Origin: Bugula neritina | Taxonomy: Eukaryota; Bryozoa; Gymnolaemata; Cheilostomatida; Bugulidae | NCBI GenBank assembly: GCA_964035545.1 | Contig: OZ037766.1 | Location: forward strand, 23,112,267-23,176,266 | Reading direction: 5' to 3' | Length of the DNA stretch: 64,000 nt | Shown: positions 44,801 to 56,479 of the stretch, piece by piece | How the letters are laid out: the number at the start of each line of letters is the position of its first letter | How positions within the stretch are numbered: the stretch's first letter is position 1 | Notes under the pieces: model-generated | Database searches by the model: none | Seen by the model: the letters and a program-made list of their open reading frames with translations, nothing else | Told to the model about the DNA's origin: nothing | Translations under genes and position numbers: made by a program

Positions 44801-47800
44801 ATCACCATCAATGAAAACTATATATCATATTCTACCAAATATCTTTGCACATAAGACATAATTAACGCATAGAATTAGTAGGACAAGTAATTGGGACTCT
44901 GTAGAAATCAATATGTTATTGCATATACTACAGAACTGGTTAATTTCAGCTAAACCATGAACAAACATACAGCAGGTATGATAGCGTTAGTTCCAGAACG
45001 TAACTGGATAATAAAACTACACACTCATGTTATACCAAGAGAAAGATCTTCGTTACCTGTCCAAGTCATTATTTACAGATTTCCTATGTGTGGCCACACG
45101 TTTCATAGGCTTGCTGCCTTGAGAGGGGTCAGAGTCAGCGTGAGAGGCTGCTGCTGAGGGGTCACCGGAGGTCGCCAAACCACAAGGCTTAGTACTCCAG
45201 TCACTGTAACTCTTGATAGTACAGCTGTGAACAGAGTTGGCTAGCTGTTTCTTCACTGTAAGATTCATTGAGTATACTGTAGTACCAACATACTGTAGTA
45301 ACAGTATACTGTAGTACCAACATGCTGTAGTAATAGTAGTAACAACACACTGTAGTAACGACATACTGTAGTGAAATAGAATAACAGACCTGCTTTGTTG
45401 TCAGATCTATGCTGTAAGGTGACCATAGCGGATTTGGCGTCAATCCACTTGATGTATATGTCTACAGATAGTATACACACCAGCTACACATAGCACAGCA
45501 GTTTCACACAGTACTAATTGTAGAGGAACATTCACTGTTTATTGTACACACTTTTTTTTAAAAAAGTTCAATATCTTTGGCTGGTATTAAAACCTTTGTA
45601 AGGTTAATAAGTGAAGAGCAAATAAGAATAATAGTAGACATTAAAATTCAGTTTTTCATTTAGTTTAGAATGTATTCTCAAGTCATAATTTTATTTCTTC
45701 ATAAATATCATCGCATCTTACACTATCAGTATTATATTATTTTTATGTTATTGCATCGTATTTCTCAAATACTATATTACTGTACGCCTTATGCCAGTTT
45801 GTAGCTATATTTTATCATGCATACACATCAAACCAAAAACATTGTGCTCACAGAACCGTACACAAACTAAAAAATATGCACTATAATAATTACATGTTAA
45901 CACACAGTACTAACTAGAGAGTACCACACAGTACTAACTACAGAGTACAACACACAGTACTAACTACAGAGTAGCACACAGTACTAACTACAGAGTACAA
46001 CACAGTACTAACTACAAAGTACAACACAATACTAACTACAGAGTACCACACAGTACCAACTACAAAGTACAACACAGTACTAACTACAGAGTACCACACA
46101 GTACTAACAACAGAGTCTTACCAGCTGGGTAGAAAACCTGGCATATGTCACTTCTTTGCCAGGAGGGAGGGAAAGTGATGTGGTACATGTGGTCTCTATC
46201 TACTTTTGCTACAAGAAGCAATGATAACACATGAAATCTCCATTTGCTTTACTATACAATATAATGATAACAGCAGCCGTGGTCTAGGGGTTAGAGTGTT
46301 TGGCTTAGTATACACAAGGTCATGGGTTCGAGCCCCAGTAAAGTCTATTGGTGATGTTAGGAAGAGCATTCAGTCATAATTGCTCCTGTGACACAGTAGA
46401 AAAATGCCCTTAGCTCGCTTTAAAAAACCCTTTCCATCAGGGGTTTCTCACAGAAATAGTGACTATAAACTTGCGTGAGTGAGTGAGTGAGTGAGTGAGT
46501 GAGTGAGTGAGTGAGTGAGTGAGTGAGAGAGTGAGTGAGTGAGTGATAGTGATAACACACATGATCTCTGCTGTAACATACAATTGTAATGCAAATTATT
46601 TACCTTCAGCTCCAGATAAATTCATATAAGAAATGTCAGGCAGTCCATTTATAAACAATCTGAAAAATCAAAATAGACAGAATTACTATACAATAAACAG
46701 TAAACGCATTATAATATAAACTAAAGCTACTAAGACTATAGGTTTGGTTTTGTTTCCATAGCAATACCCTAAGGGAGTTGATAGTCATATTCTGCTAGGA
46801 AGCTAAAACGGTGTTCCTCAACTTTATGACTTTAGTCACATTTTCAAAGCTGAGTGCAGGACTTCTCTTGGTCCATATACTTTTTGACGTTCTGCTTCAT
46901 GAAGCAGGCTTAGCAACACTCCCAAATCTAGAAACTCTTCTATGTTACCTAATATTTCATGATCATTGCAATTATGCAAAAGCTGTGCCGGTCTTGGTCC
47001 ATTTTGAAAATACTTACATTTATTTTAAGAAAATTCGAAACAGTGTCATCAGTATGCGGCGTATAAGCATGCTTTAGTACTGGTGTATTATTCCTAGTCG
47101 AGGAATGAAATGATGAAATCGAATAAGCTTTAAAATTATTTTGGTGTTTTAATGTTCATTTTCAGACTGAATTGGTTGCTGGGAATAAGAATCTAGCAGC
47201 CAACAACAGCCAGCGGTATCAGTAGCCAACACATCACCACCAACAATCTTACTACATGCTTTCAAGTGAGCCACACTGAAGAGGTCTGAATTCATATTCT
47301 TCGGTGTAGATCCATGAATGCTACTAGCAGCATTGCAGTCAAATGTTAACATACATTCTGGTTTACAACGTTAGTAACTATACATTCTTTAGGTAATGGC
47401 TTCATCTTGAACTCCTTTACCTCTCACCAAAAAAGGTTTTGATTATGTTGACCACTTTGCCTTTGTAACAGAACTTCTTCAAAACATTCCAGAGTTCTGT
47501 TATGTTCTTTTTAGACATGTTTTTTAGATTTTCTGAAGACTAAAGACAGAGGAAATATGCTTCTGTTGCTTTGAAACCCATTTTGGATTTTAGAAAAGAT
47601 ACTTGAAGGTGCCCCACAAAGTCATTTTGTTTAGAATTATGTACAGTATATAGAAAAGAAACCACAAACATGCACTTTTAATATCAAAATACAATACAAG
47701 AAACCCTTTTTATAAAAATGATGATTTTACACTAGTTACTAACTTGTTGAGAAAAGGATTCAGTAAACTACTGTTGGAGATGATATTTTGAACTGGAGGG

Positions 47801-50800
47801 CTAGCCTGACTGCCAATATGTTTAGACATGATGGCAAAACACTTTCCGGTTACAAATGAGTCATAGGCAGCATCGTGGAACTTTGCATTAGCATTAGTGT
47901 AATCTGGAAAACCTTCAGCTATTTCTAAAATATATATACTATTAATATAATACAGTATAAATGGTGATAAAAACGAAAGGCACAGTACAAAAAATATGTA
48001 TAACTGAGTCTCAGTTATTGGCATACTTAAAGTGAGACCTAACATAGTACGGGTAAATTCAAATTGCATACCACAGTCTATCTGCTGATAAAGGGAAGAA
48101 TGGAGTATCTTGTTCATTTCTTCCAAAGAATTAAACTCAATGTTATCCTTAAATAGATATGTTGACGATATGACTTTTGTATCCATTAACCTGTAAACAC
48201 ACCCAGCAGGTAAACAGTAAAAAACTGCATTCTATTAATTTTCAAGTAGGTGAGTCACTGTGAATAACTGAGCAACTGAATCATTGTGAGTAGATATATT
48301 AAGTAGGCCACATGAGTCACTGTGAATAACTATGAGTAACTGAGTCATTGTGAGTAGACATACTAAGTACGTGAGTCACTGTGAATAATTATGAGTAACT
48401 GAATCATTGTGAGTAGACATACTAAGTACGTGAGTCACTGTGAATAACTATGAGTAACTGAATCATTTTGGGTAGGTAATATTAAGTACTTGAGTCACTG
48501 TGAGAAAAATGAATAACTGTAGGACACAGTAAGGAGCGGGGTTAATGTGTGTAGCTACAAGTCTAGTAAATTACATGGTTTCTGAGAGACAGTAAGAAAT
48601 ACTGAGAGGAAAGATATAAAATCACGGTATAAATACGATGACTCACAACTCTGAAATAATAAACCACAAAACCTCAATCAAAACCACCAGAGCGAGGAGT
48701 ACATATGCTAGTAACTTACTTAGGGAAAATTTCATTGGCCATAGGCTTAAACTCTTTATAAGTCTACAAAACACAGTAAAATCTAAATAAATCTATGCTA
48801 TAACATAAAATAAAATATACAATTACAAAAGTATAATATACAAAAGAAAAAAAAGTAATTATGACACAGAAGTACAATTGAACTATTAACTTGTGATAAA
48901 TAACTGTCTGTTAATTAATATATTATGAAGAGCATACATTTGGTAACTGAGCTAGGAACTGTGAGATGAGGTACATCACATCCAGCAACATATTGTGACC
49001 AACCAGGATTTTACCACTGATAGATATCTCTTTTACTACTTGGGAGAACCCAACGGCATCTTCCAGATCTTTCTGAAGTAAATAGAGCGATTGGACCAGA
49101 AAAGGCGTATGATATTCCAGCATTTAAACACTAAAGAGAGTGTGATAGACTGAAAAGTATTTGATATTTTAGCATTCAATGTAACTAAACAGTAAAGAAA
49201 GTGTGATAGAATGAAAAGCATTTGAAATTCCAACATTCCAAGCAGTTGCATAGCAAAAATGGTAAGTGCTCCATCCATATCTCATTGGCCCCGAAAACTC
49301 AATTCGTGACATAGTAGAATTAATAGAATACCAGATTTAACTCACGGATCTGTTAAATACGGCCGTCTTATCTATATACAGACATACGTAAGCCAAAAAA
49401 TAAGACTCTATACCCTTCTCATGACCTATGGAATTTCGTGAGAAAGGAATCCACAAGTTACGAAGGGAACACTGTATTCTAAAATTAACTTTAGTTGGTT
49501 AATTTTGAGATCACTTACCAACTTTTTGTTCAATGTCTTTAGCTCGATTTCTTTTTTGCGCTCCGCATCAATCTTGGTGACAATAAGTGGACGCTGTTTG
49601 CCTTCTCCTGTAACCTCCACTGTTACAGTATCACCAAATCTGTTGATTGGCAAAGAAACACTGATTATAATAAAGCAATGACGAGATAGAGAGAAGAAGG
49701 AGATGAGTAAAGTTTTAGCAGTATTAAAAAGGGTGATTCTAAAACACAAATTTATGGAAGTCTGCCCAAACTCCCATTCAAGAGACAAATATATGTATAT
49801 AGGAAACATAACAATGCAAAACAGTCAAAGTGGCATGCAAATAGCTACAAATATGAGCATCTATTGTCTTACTGTAATTTGTTACATCAAGAGGTAAGCA
49901 AAATATTGTAGAGCAAGATTAAATTACAACTCATTGCTTATATGTGGAAACCATGACTCATAATCGCATACTAGAATATGGTTACTATTTACACAAGTAG
50001 AACACTTTACATTCTCCAGTGCACCTCCCTTTTCCTTTCTCTGCAATCATCAATTTATCATAAAATTTTAGTTGAGGAAAATAATGCTTACCTCTCCCCG
50101 AGTCTACCATATAAGAGTTTTCTCCTGTATGAATTGGTAGATTCAAGGTTTAACTTGTCGCCATGAGCAGCAGTCTTAAGAAACTCTTCAATCTGTAAAC
50201 TAAATAAACAATAAATATAGTACAGGCTATGACAATGCAATACATGTGACATATATAGTTATATAACACTAGTAGCACTTTTAGTTCAAGCATAGGCAAC
50301 AAGAATACTACAGAAGTTATTATGAGTAATAGTCATACTAGTACTAGTAACAGTCACACTGGTACTGGTTACATTAGTAGCAGTGACACTATTAGCAGTC
50401 ATACTAACAGCATTTATAACTAGAAGCCTTTATACTAGTAGTAATATGGCATCTAAAAATAGAATGGTAATAGTAAAAACTAATACTGCAGAAATACAAG
50501 AATAACAGTTTAGAACTATAATATTAATAGTTAATAAGAGTAATATTGTCAACATGCTTACTAATTAATACAACCTACATCACTAATAATATAATTGTAC
50601 TACAGAATTTTGATATCTAGATCATCATATTAGATAAAAATATTAAACTACATATCAAATGATCTGAAAATACGAATGCTATCTATACAACTGAACATAC
50701 ACTGCCTGTCTGAGAAATTTCTCATCCAACGGTTTAATAGAAGTAGGTGTATCAGGTCTATCAGATTTAAATGTTGATTTCAGCTTTTTCTCGTGACTTT

Positions 50801-51785
50801 CCATCAACTTATCTAAAGCTTTACTTTCTTCAGCTGGTTTAAGAAAAGGAATGCCTAAAAACAGAAGAACATATCATGGAAAAAGGTACGACAAACTGGC
50901 GATTGCTTGTTTATTAGTAATACTTGCAACTCTACACTTCCTGATCAGATTTAACTACTTAATTACTTCTGTATGCTGCACATGCCCATTGGTGCTTATT
51001 CCACTGTTTACATGTCCTCTGAAGCTCCAAATACAATAAGTTTGTACAAATATAACCACACTGCTTAAATCTAATAGAAACAGATCTAAAACACATTCTA
51101 AGCAAAAGACACATAGCTCATATCTTGAGAATAGTCAATGTTGTATTTTATGGTTGGAAGATGCACAGAATTATGGGATGCATTGACCCACCATTTAAAT
51201 AAGACCTCACAACAAGTCTTAAAGCAGCTTGTAGTACAAAAATGAGGAAAGAATAAAAAAAAGTAGATAAATGCAAAATATGGAGAAAGAGACATACAGA
51301 AATAGACAAGAAAGCAAGTGTGGAAAGAGCTTTAAAAGAAAAGGAGAGTTGAGGAAGAAAAGGTAGGCATGGGGCAGAAAAAGATAAAATGCAAAAAATA
51401 CTTACCATCTCTAAATACTTTGTTGAAATCAAATCCATGAGAGGCTAAGAAGTTGATACAGCTGGTCTGTAAATATATAAAACCAATAATATAACTCTTC
51501 TCAAAATTCGGAGAATTTAATAGTATGTTTTAAATACTGCAATGCCCAGTTCACATTATAGCTTAATATACAAGCATTCGTAGCTGCTGCTGAGCAAGGC
51601 CTTCATCAGATGTTACAGCATATTTCTGTCTACACAGCAATTTGTCAGTAGTTATACTAATCAGCAGCTGGTAAGAATGTAATTTCTTAACCAATAAGAT
51701 TGCAGCTCAACATTTTTTGCAATACTTGAAATAACAAATAGAGGAACTTATTGGTACAATTTATCCCCAGTTATCATTTAGCCAG

Positions 51786-51842
<57 letters not shown>

Positions 51843-54610
51843 CAAAATGCTATTGGAACCAATACATTCTCAATAAATCAAACACGACTCTCGGATAGAA
51901 ACCCATGCAACCAGTAAACAACTCAGTCAATCAGAGCTCTGACAATAGCCAATGAAATTAATTCACAGCTGAAAACACAAATTTGCTTTGGGCATGTATG
52001 AACGTATAGTTAACAACAAACCAGGCTCCTGTGATCTGAAATCAGATAACTATTGAATGCATTGCACTCTAGCGTAAACAGGACAAACATTTAGAGATGT
52101 GTGCGTTACTGATGGTGTTACAGGTGAGGATTACCTGGCACACAAAGTGTGAAGTGTCATCTGATGACGCAGCAGCAGAAGGCAGGATATAGAAGTTGTA
52201 TGGCTTCACCGTGTAGCTACCATCAGACTCCAGGAAGAAGAAACTGAGGCCAACTTGACACATCAGATATTTCATATTACCCTGAATATACACGCAGTGT
52301 TTAATTATTAATACAACAAAATGTCACTGTACAAAGTACACTACAGTCACAAGCCTAATGTGAACACAGAACAACGTAATGTGATTAAACTTAAACTCAA
52401 CGCTATAGGCAAAAACTTGTATAGTAAGCTTTGGAAGACAGCATATGCAAATATTTATCCAGATGAGTGTAGATTTTTATAATAATTACATAAATATAAA
52501 ACCCTGCATAAGTTGTTACACAAAATTATGTGAAAATTCTTTGGGCACATATTTGATTAGAAATAGAGAAAACAGAAGCTTCATAAGTTTAGTTGTTAAT
52601 TTTTAATAATAGAAAAAATAGAATGAGCTAAAACTGATGAAATATACCATACTTATAATTTGGGCTTCTTTTAGAGAAATCGAAGTTGAAACAGCAATAA
52701 ATGTCAACAAAAATAAGCTGACTTAACTCAGCAAGACTGCAAATTTTTTTTAACGATAACTTAAAACAATTCTAAGAAGTACATGTACATGAGCATCTTA
52801 CGTAGCAATATCAAATTGTAGTAAAGAAGGTTCAAGCAATTGCAATTATGAGACAGAAAAAAAGAGCAAACTTTTGAAATTTTATAACAAGAAATATTCA
52901 CAGAGCATGAATTATCTTGTACCATTACAAAAAATATCCCATCCCAATAGTATTAAAAACTTGCTAGATATGCATCTTTGCAACAGATCTCTTTAGACTT
53001 GCTGAAATCTTTTTAGTATAAACTTTTTCCAGTATGCAAAATTTTTCTTATTAAGCATAAAAATACTTTTCTCACTTTACTGTATAACTTTTCTCAGCCA
53101 CTGTGCACATTATTATCTTACAAGTCAGATTTTAAACCTTTTTCTGTATTTGTTGTCTTCTAACCCAATATTTGTCAAAAAACTGTTTTAGCTAGTTTGC
53201 TATGCCCTTTATGGTTCCTGTAAACTGTTATACTGATCATAGTGTTTATATAGTAACATATTATGTAGACCAGTAACTAACCTGTTTTAGTTTTTCATAC
53301 CTTTCATCAATTGTGTCAAATGGCATACACCTAAAATTATCATTTCTGATACCTGTAAAGGCAGAAAGCAAGCTTGTAACAAGGCGAATCACAAGTAATA
53401 TAATAGTCAAAAACCGTTTCCTCTATAAACCTTTGTTATAAGATAATTTCCATATCACACTGCAGTTACACCCAATTGTTAACTGTGATAATAGAGAATG
53501 ATTTTTTAAATGGTATAAGCTCAAAAAACTGTTTTTAGTTAATCTAGATAAATAACCACAAATATTCACTAACTGCTACCAATTACAATGATTAAATATT
53601 TTCATTGTAATTATATTTATCTTCATTAGAATTGGGTTGAACTAAAATATTGGCTAGATACTAATTTCAATAGTTGCATGAAGAAGCATATATAGAGTCT
53701 ATATATCTATTATTTATATCATGAGTAGAGATTTGTACTAATAGTACTACTCGAGATAAGCAGTGGGTACAAGTTGAGAGATATTAATTCACTAACCTGT
53801 GAATTCTCCATCACAGCTTATGAATGAGCAGGTCTTTATGTCTTTTAGAACGGTGTCTAAATGCTCCTTGAAATCTATTTTGAACATATTAGAAAACCTT
53901 ATTAGCCAACACGCAAGTATTTTAATATGTGAGTGATAAGTCAACCTAATTTCATATTAGGTATGCAGTATTTGTAAATCCTATAAATGGAACAAATGAG
54001 ACTTTTTTTATTTTATAGACTATAACATGGTCTGTAGTATATATGTTAACATTGAATTGAATACTATTCAAAATGGACTGTGTGATTGCTTGTGCCCTTT
54101 TCATTCCCAAAGTACGTGACTATTAATTTGGCACTTTGTGTAACTTGAAGATGGTGAGTAATTCTTTACATTTTCTTGTTAATTGCAGAAGGATAACACA
54201 TGAACACAGGATACAAGTAAGAATTCAATATTTGCTATATTCAGTACTTTAATATGCTTCAAGCAATGTTATTTGCTATACAAAAACGAATATGTTCAAG
54301 TGAATATTTAATCTAGTAAACACAAACGGTTGAGCAGTTTTGCTAACTATGACAAAAGTTCTATTTGTGTGACCATTAGCCAGAGCACGCATGACATAAA
54401 TGATTATTGTCATTATAACTTGAGATCAAAAGAATAAAACTCAAAGGTCACAACCTTCACAGACTAAAGTTGACACCTTTTGCTGAAACAAAGACTATTG
54501 ATGATACTTTCATAAAAAAAGGCAAGCAGTTGCAGTAGCTAATCTCAATTATGTTTTATATTTATAGCTACATATATTGAATAGTACCCACTTGATCGTG
54601 AGACTTCCAT
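41871..54610 (-). CDS. PARN: Poly(A)-specific ribonuclease PARN
   Basis: Eighteen exons join in phase (585 aa plus TGA; human PARN is 639): 54592-54610, 53797-53874, 53282-53352, 52135-52281, 51406-51466, 50703-50854, 50092-50192, 49519-49639, 48938-49072, 48720-48763, 48072-48190, 47744-47924, 46604-46659, 46122-46208, 45390-45461, 45057-45255, 44226-44281, 41871-41929. The 50703 border uses GTGTAT; a GC donor three bases earlier (50706) is equally in phase. PARN is a DEDDh 3'-exonuclease that shortens poly(A) tails and trims snoRNA, telomerase RNA and other RNAs. The catalytic residues are present: D28 and E30 (CDGEF), D281 (HNMLLDVM), H366 and D371 (FHDAAYD). The middle region covers the R3H insert. 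The C-terminal RRM-like domain includes RDHMYHITFPPSW and IKWIDAKSAMVTL. The extreme C-terminus keeps LF...DSW-stop as in vertebrates. It is convergent with the upstream receptor gene. Confidence 0.97.
42399..42611 (-). mobile_element. tRNA-derived SINE, copy in the last PARN intron
   Basis: On the minus strand the head reads GCAGCCGAGGTCTAGGGGTT (A box) and GGTTCGAGCC (B box), then the family body, ending CTATAAACTTGCGTGAGTTT. It is in the same orientation as PARN, inside intron 41930-44225. Confidence 0.88.
42978..43195 (+). mobile_element. tRNA-derived SINE, diverged copy
   Basis: The head GTAGCCGTGGTTAGTGGTTA keeps an A box; the B box is damaged (GGTGCCCATTTCC). The body words (CATTCAGTCATAATTGCTTC, CCTTAGCCCACTT, CCCTTTCCATCAGGGG) and the tail GACTATAAACCCATATGAG match the family. 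Confidence 0.82.
44326..44524. repeat. CACTATACA-type minisatellite in a PARN intron
   Basis: Repeated blocks of CACTACAACCATGTACACTA plus TACACACTATGTACACTATA lie in intron 44282-45056, about 45 bp upstream of the acceptor (minus strand). Open frames on both strands here (Thr/Tyr/His or Val/Tyr/Ser) are artefacts. Confidence 0.92.
45262..45375 (-). repeat. Repeat array of acceptor-like TACTACAG units filling a PARN intron
   Basis: The 134-bp intron 45256-45389 consists, on the minus strand, of units such as TACTACAGTATGTTGG and TACTACAGTATACTG. Each unit contains CTACAG, a good 3' splice-site core. The acceptor actually used (ATCTTACAG at 45256) lies just after the array. Confidence 0.88.
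45898..46115. repeat. Minisatellite next to a PARN splice donor
   Basis: Units of about 21-24 bp (GTACTAACTACAGAGTACCA/CACA) extend to within about 7 bp of the donor at 46121 (minus-strand GTAAGACTCTGTTGTTAGTA). At least nine diverged copies are visible. Confidence 0.9.
46274..46548 (+). mobile_element. tRNA-derived SINE, best-preserved copy with a (GAGT)n tail
   Basis: The head GCAGCCGTGGTCTAGGGGTT has an A box and CATGGGTTCGAGCCCCAGTA holds a perfect B box. The body is complete to GACTATAAACTTGCGTGAGT, then runs into about 16 GAGT units, the probable 3' tail of the family. It is antisense to PARN in intron 46209-46603. Confidence 0.92.
48246..48512. repeat. Roughly 59-bp minisatellite in a PARN intron
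   Basis: Units are built from GTGAGTCACTGTGAATAACT plus ATGAGTAACTGAATCATTGTGAGTAG-type sequence and TACTAAGTAC, in about four copies. It lies about 55 bp from the acceptor of the exon at 48190. Confidence 0.9.
51789..51839. repeat. (TA)n microsatellite
   Basis: About 25 uninterrupted TA units lie in the PARN intron 51467-52134. Confidence 0.97.
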
Positions 54611-54935
54611 GTTGAATATATCGGGCTGTGATGTACTTCAGAGTATAATTCAGAGATTCTGATTGAGTGTAACTACAAAGATCATGCATAACGTAAGATA
54701 GTAGATATTAGAATGGTATATGAGTACATAACTATTCAGCATTTACTATATACAACACTCACTTATACACTTAGTATTATTGTTGAGTTTTACACTGTGG
54801 TTGATTTATAAGCTCTCAATATTAATCTCCTCAAAAATTATAATTATGTCTCTTCTATCAATCATCATACCTATAGATTTTTCTATCATATTTTTTATCA
54901 ATATTATTGTCATAATTTAAACTTTCAATAATTAT

Positions 54936-55480
54936 TTATATTTCTATAACAGACTTCCAGGAGTCCAAGAATATCACAAGACTTTCCCATGACCGCATAT
55001 CAATTCCAGCGCTCTTCATTTCTCTTTCTTGAGTGCCCTTGAAACGTAATCTGGGACAACCCTGGGGTCTGAAGCCTTCTGCACACCCTTCATACAATAG
55101 ATCCTTAGCAATGCGGCTATCTTTCATTCGACACATATGTCCCAACTAACGAACTTAGGTGAAGATTGTAACCAGCCTAGCTCGTTGCAAAACTTCAGTG
55201 TTGAAAATTTTGTCTGGCCATTTGATCCAAGGTGCAAAAATGAAAACTGTTAAGTTGCTTTTTTTGAGTGCCATAAGATATCCAAGTTTCACTAGTGTGG
55301 AGTAGTGTGGGCAACACACAAGCTTTATAAACATACATCTTTGTATTTGCTGACAAACTGTTTGTCCACACTCTTGTGTAGCTTGGATATTACTGCAAAA
55401 GCTTTGGTAATCTTTGAGTTGATCTTAGGCTCAATGGAAAGGTTTGTGCTGATGACAGACCCTAGATGCTGAAATCTATC
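54936..55480 (-). pseudogene. Dead LINE: C-terminal part of a reverse transcriptase ORF
   Basis: In order on the minus strand, with frame changes: LGSVISTNLSIEPKINSKIT, VDKQFVSKYK, CVLPTLLHTSETWISYG, LNSFHFCTLDQ, KWPDKIFNTEVLQRARL, then LGHMCRMKDSRIAKDLLYEG and RPQGCPRLRFKG. This is the typical thumb/C-terminal region of non-LTR retrotransposon ORF2. At least one stop lies between blocks. It sits about 330 bp upstream of the PARN start, in the same orientation, and is not part of PARN. Confidence 0.85.
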
Positions 55481-56479
55481 AATTAAGTGTATTATTAGTA
55501 AATAAATTTAGCCACACTAAATTAGTCATTACTAATTTCAGTTTTAAATAAATTCAAATAAACCAAAAAAGTACTTTTATCAGGCTTTCATTTTGAAGTT
55601 TTATTAACCAGTAAAAATTTACTTTCACATTAATCTTCAACTGGAAGCCTTAAAACTAAAGTTTAAGACTTAAACTTGACTTACAGTTTGAATTTCAATT
55701 TAAACTTCAACATGTTTCTAATTACATTATGAACGTGACACTAATAACAATCACTGTTATGATGGTATAATGGTGTTCATATTGATAATTGATACTACTC
55801 TAATTTGAAATTGAAAAAATAATTTAATTGAAATGGCAATAGCCAATAACTATAACTATGAGTTAATACTTAATATGAATAAGTATTAGTATAAGCATAA
55901 CTATTTCGATTAACATATTTGTTTTAGCTGACATTCATGATTCGGAGTGTAACTGCCCTCCTAGGTTGATATGAAAGTTCCATACGGGTGTATGTTTTAG
56001 TGTAGATAGTTTATTTATTCACACTGTTCACACCGTAAAACTACAATTTTACAAAACAAAATGATTAAAATATGATAGAATAAGGGTAAATTAAACACAG
56101 AAAAGTACATAAGATAATTTGATAAATTGCTTGTTTTATAATTAATAAAATATTCAACATAATAGTATAGATTAGCAAAGTTATAATATATAAAAGCATA
56201 CCTCTTTCACCTTTTCTAGGAGAGTTAGTAGTATAAAGAAAGAAATATTCTATACGATGCGTTTGTAAAAAATAGCTGATATTATGTGAGAGTAGACGAG
56301 AATGGAACCTTGATGCTCGAGGGTTCTTACGATAATGTCCTGGCTAAGTGTATTTTAACTGTTTTTGTCGTCACGTGTAAAGCTAATGCACTCAGTTTCT
56401 TAGTCATGATTTTTGAGTGCGGCCAGTGCAGAATAAAACTTGCAATGCACCTAGTGATACTAAAATGGTCTTGAAGATA
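55481..56479. other. Non-coding stretch between two LINE remnants
   Basis: AT-rich sequence without a supported gene. The last 200 bp could include the degraded 5' part of the LINE that follows, but I cannot read a clear endonuclease domain there. Confidence 0.5.

Noticed and set aside
45898-46115. CRISPR-like regular repeats
   Set aside because: This and the other arrays are head-to-tail minisatellites without unique spacers, in a eukaryotic intron.
51560-51640. Possible third hammerhead on the minus strand (CTGATGA ... CGAA) in a PARN intron
   Set aside because: CTGATGA and GAA are present, but the sequence between them forms no convincing stem II. Position 15.1 is T instead of A, and no consistent stem I was found. 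Chance or a highly decayed relic.
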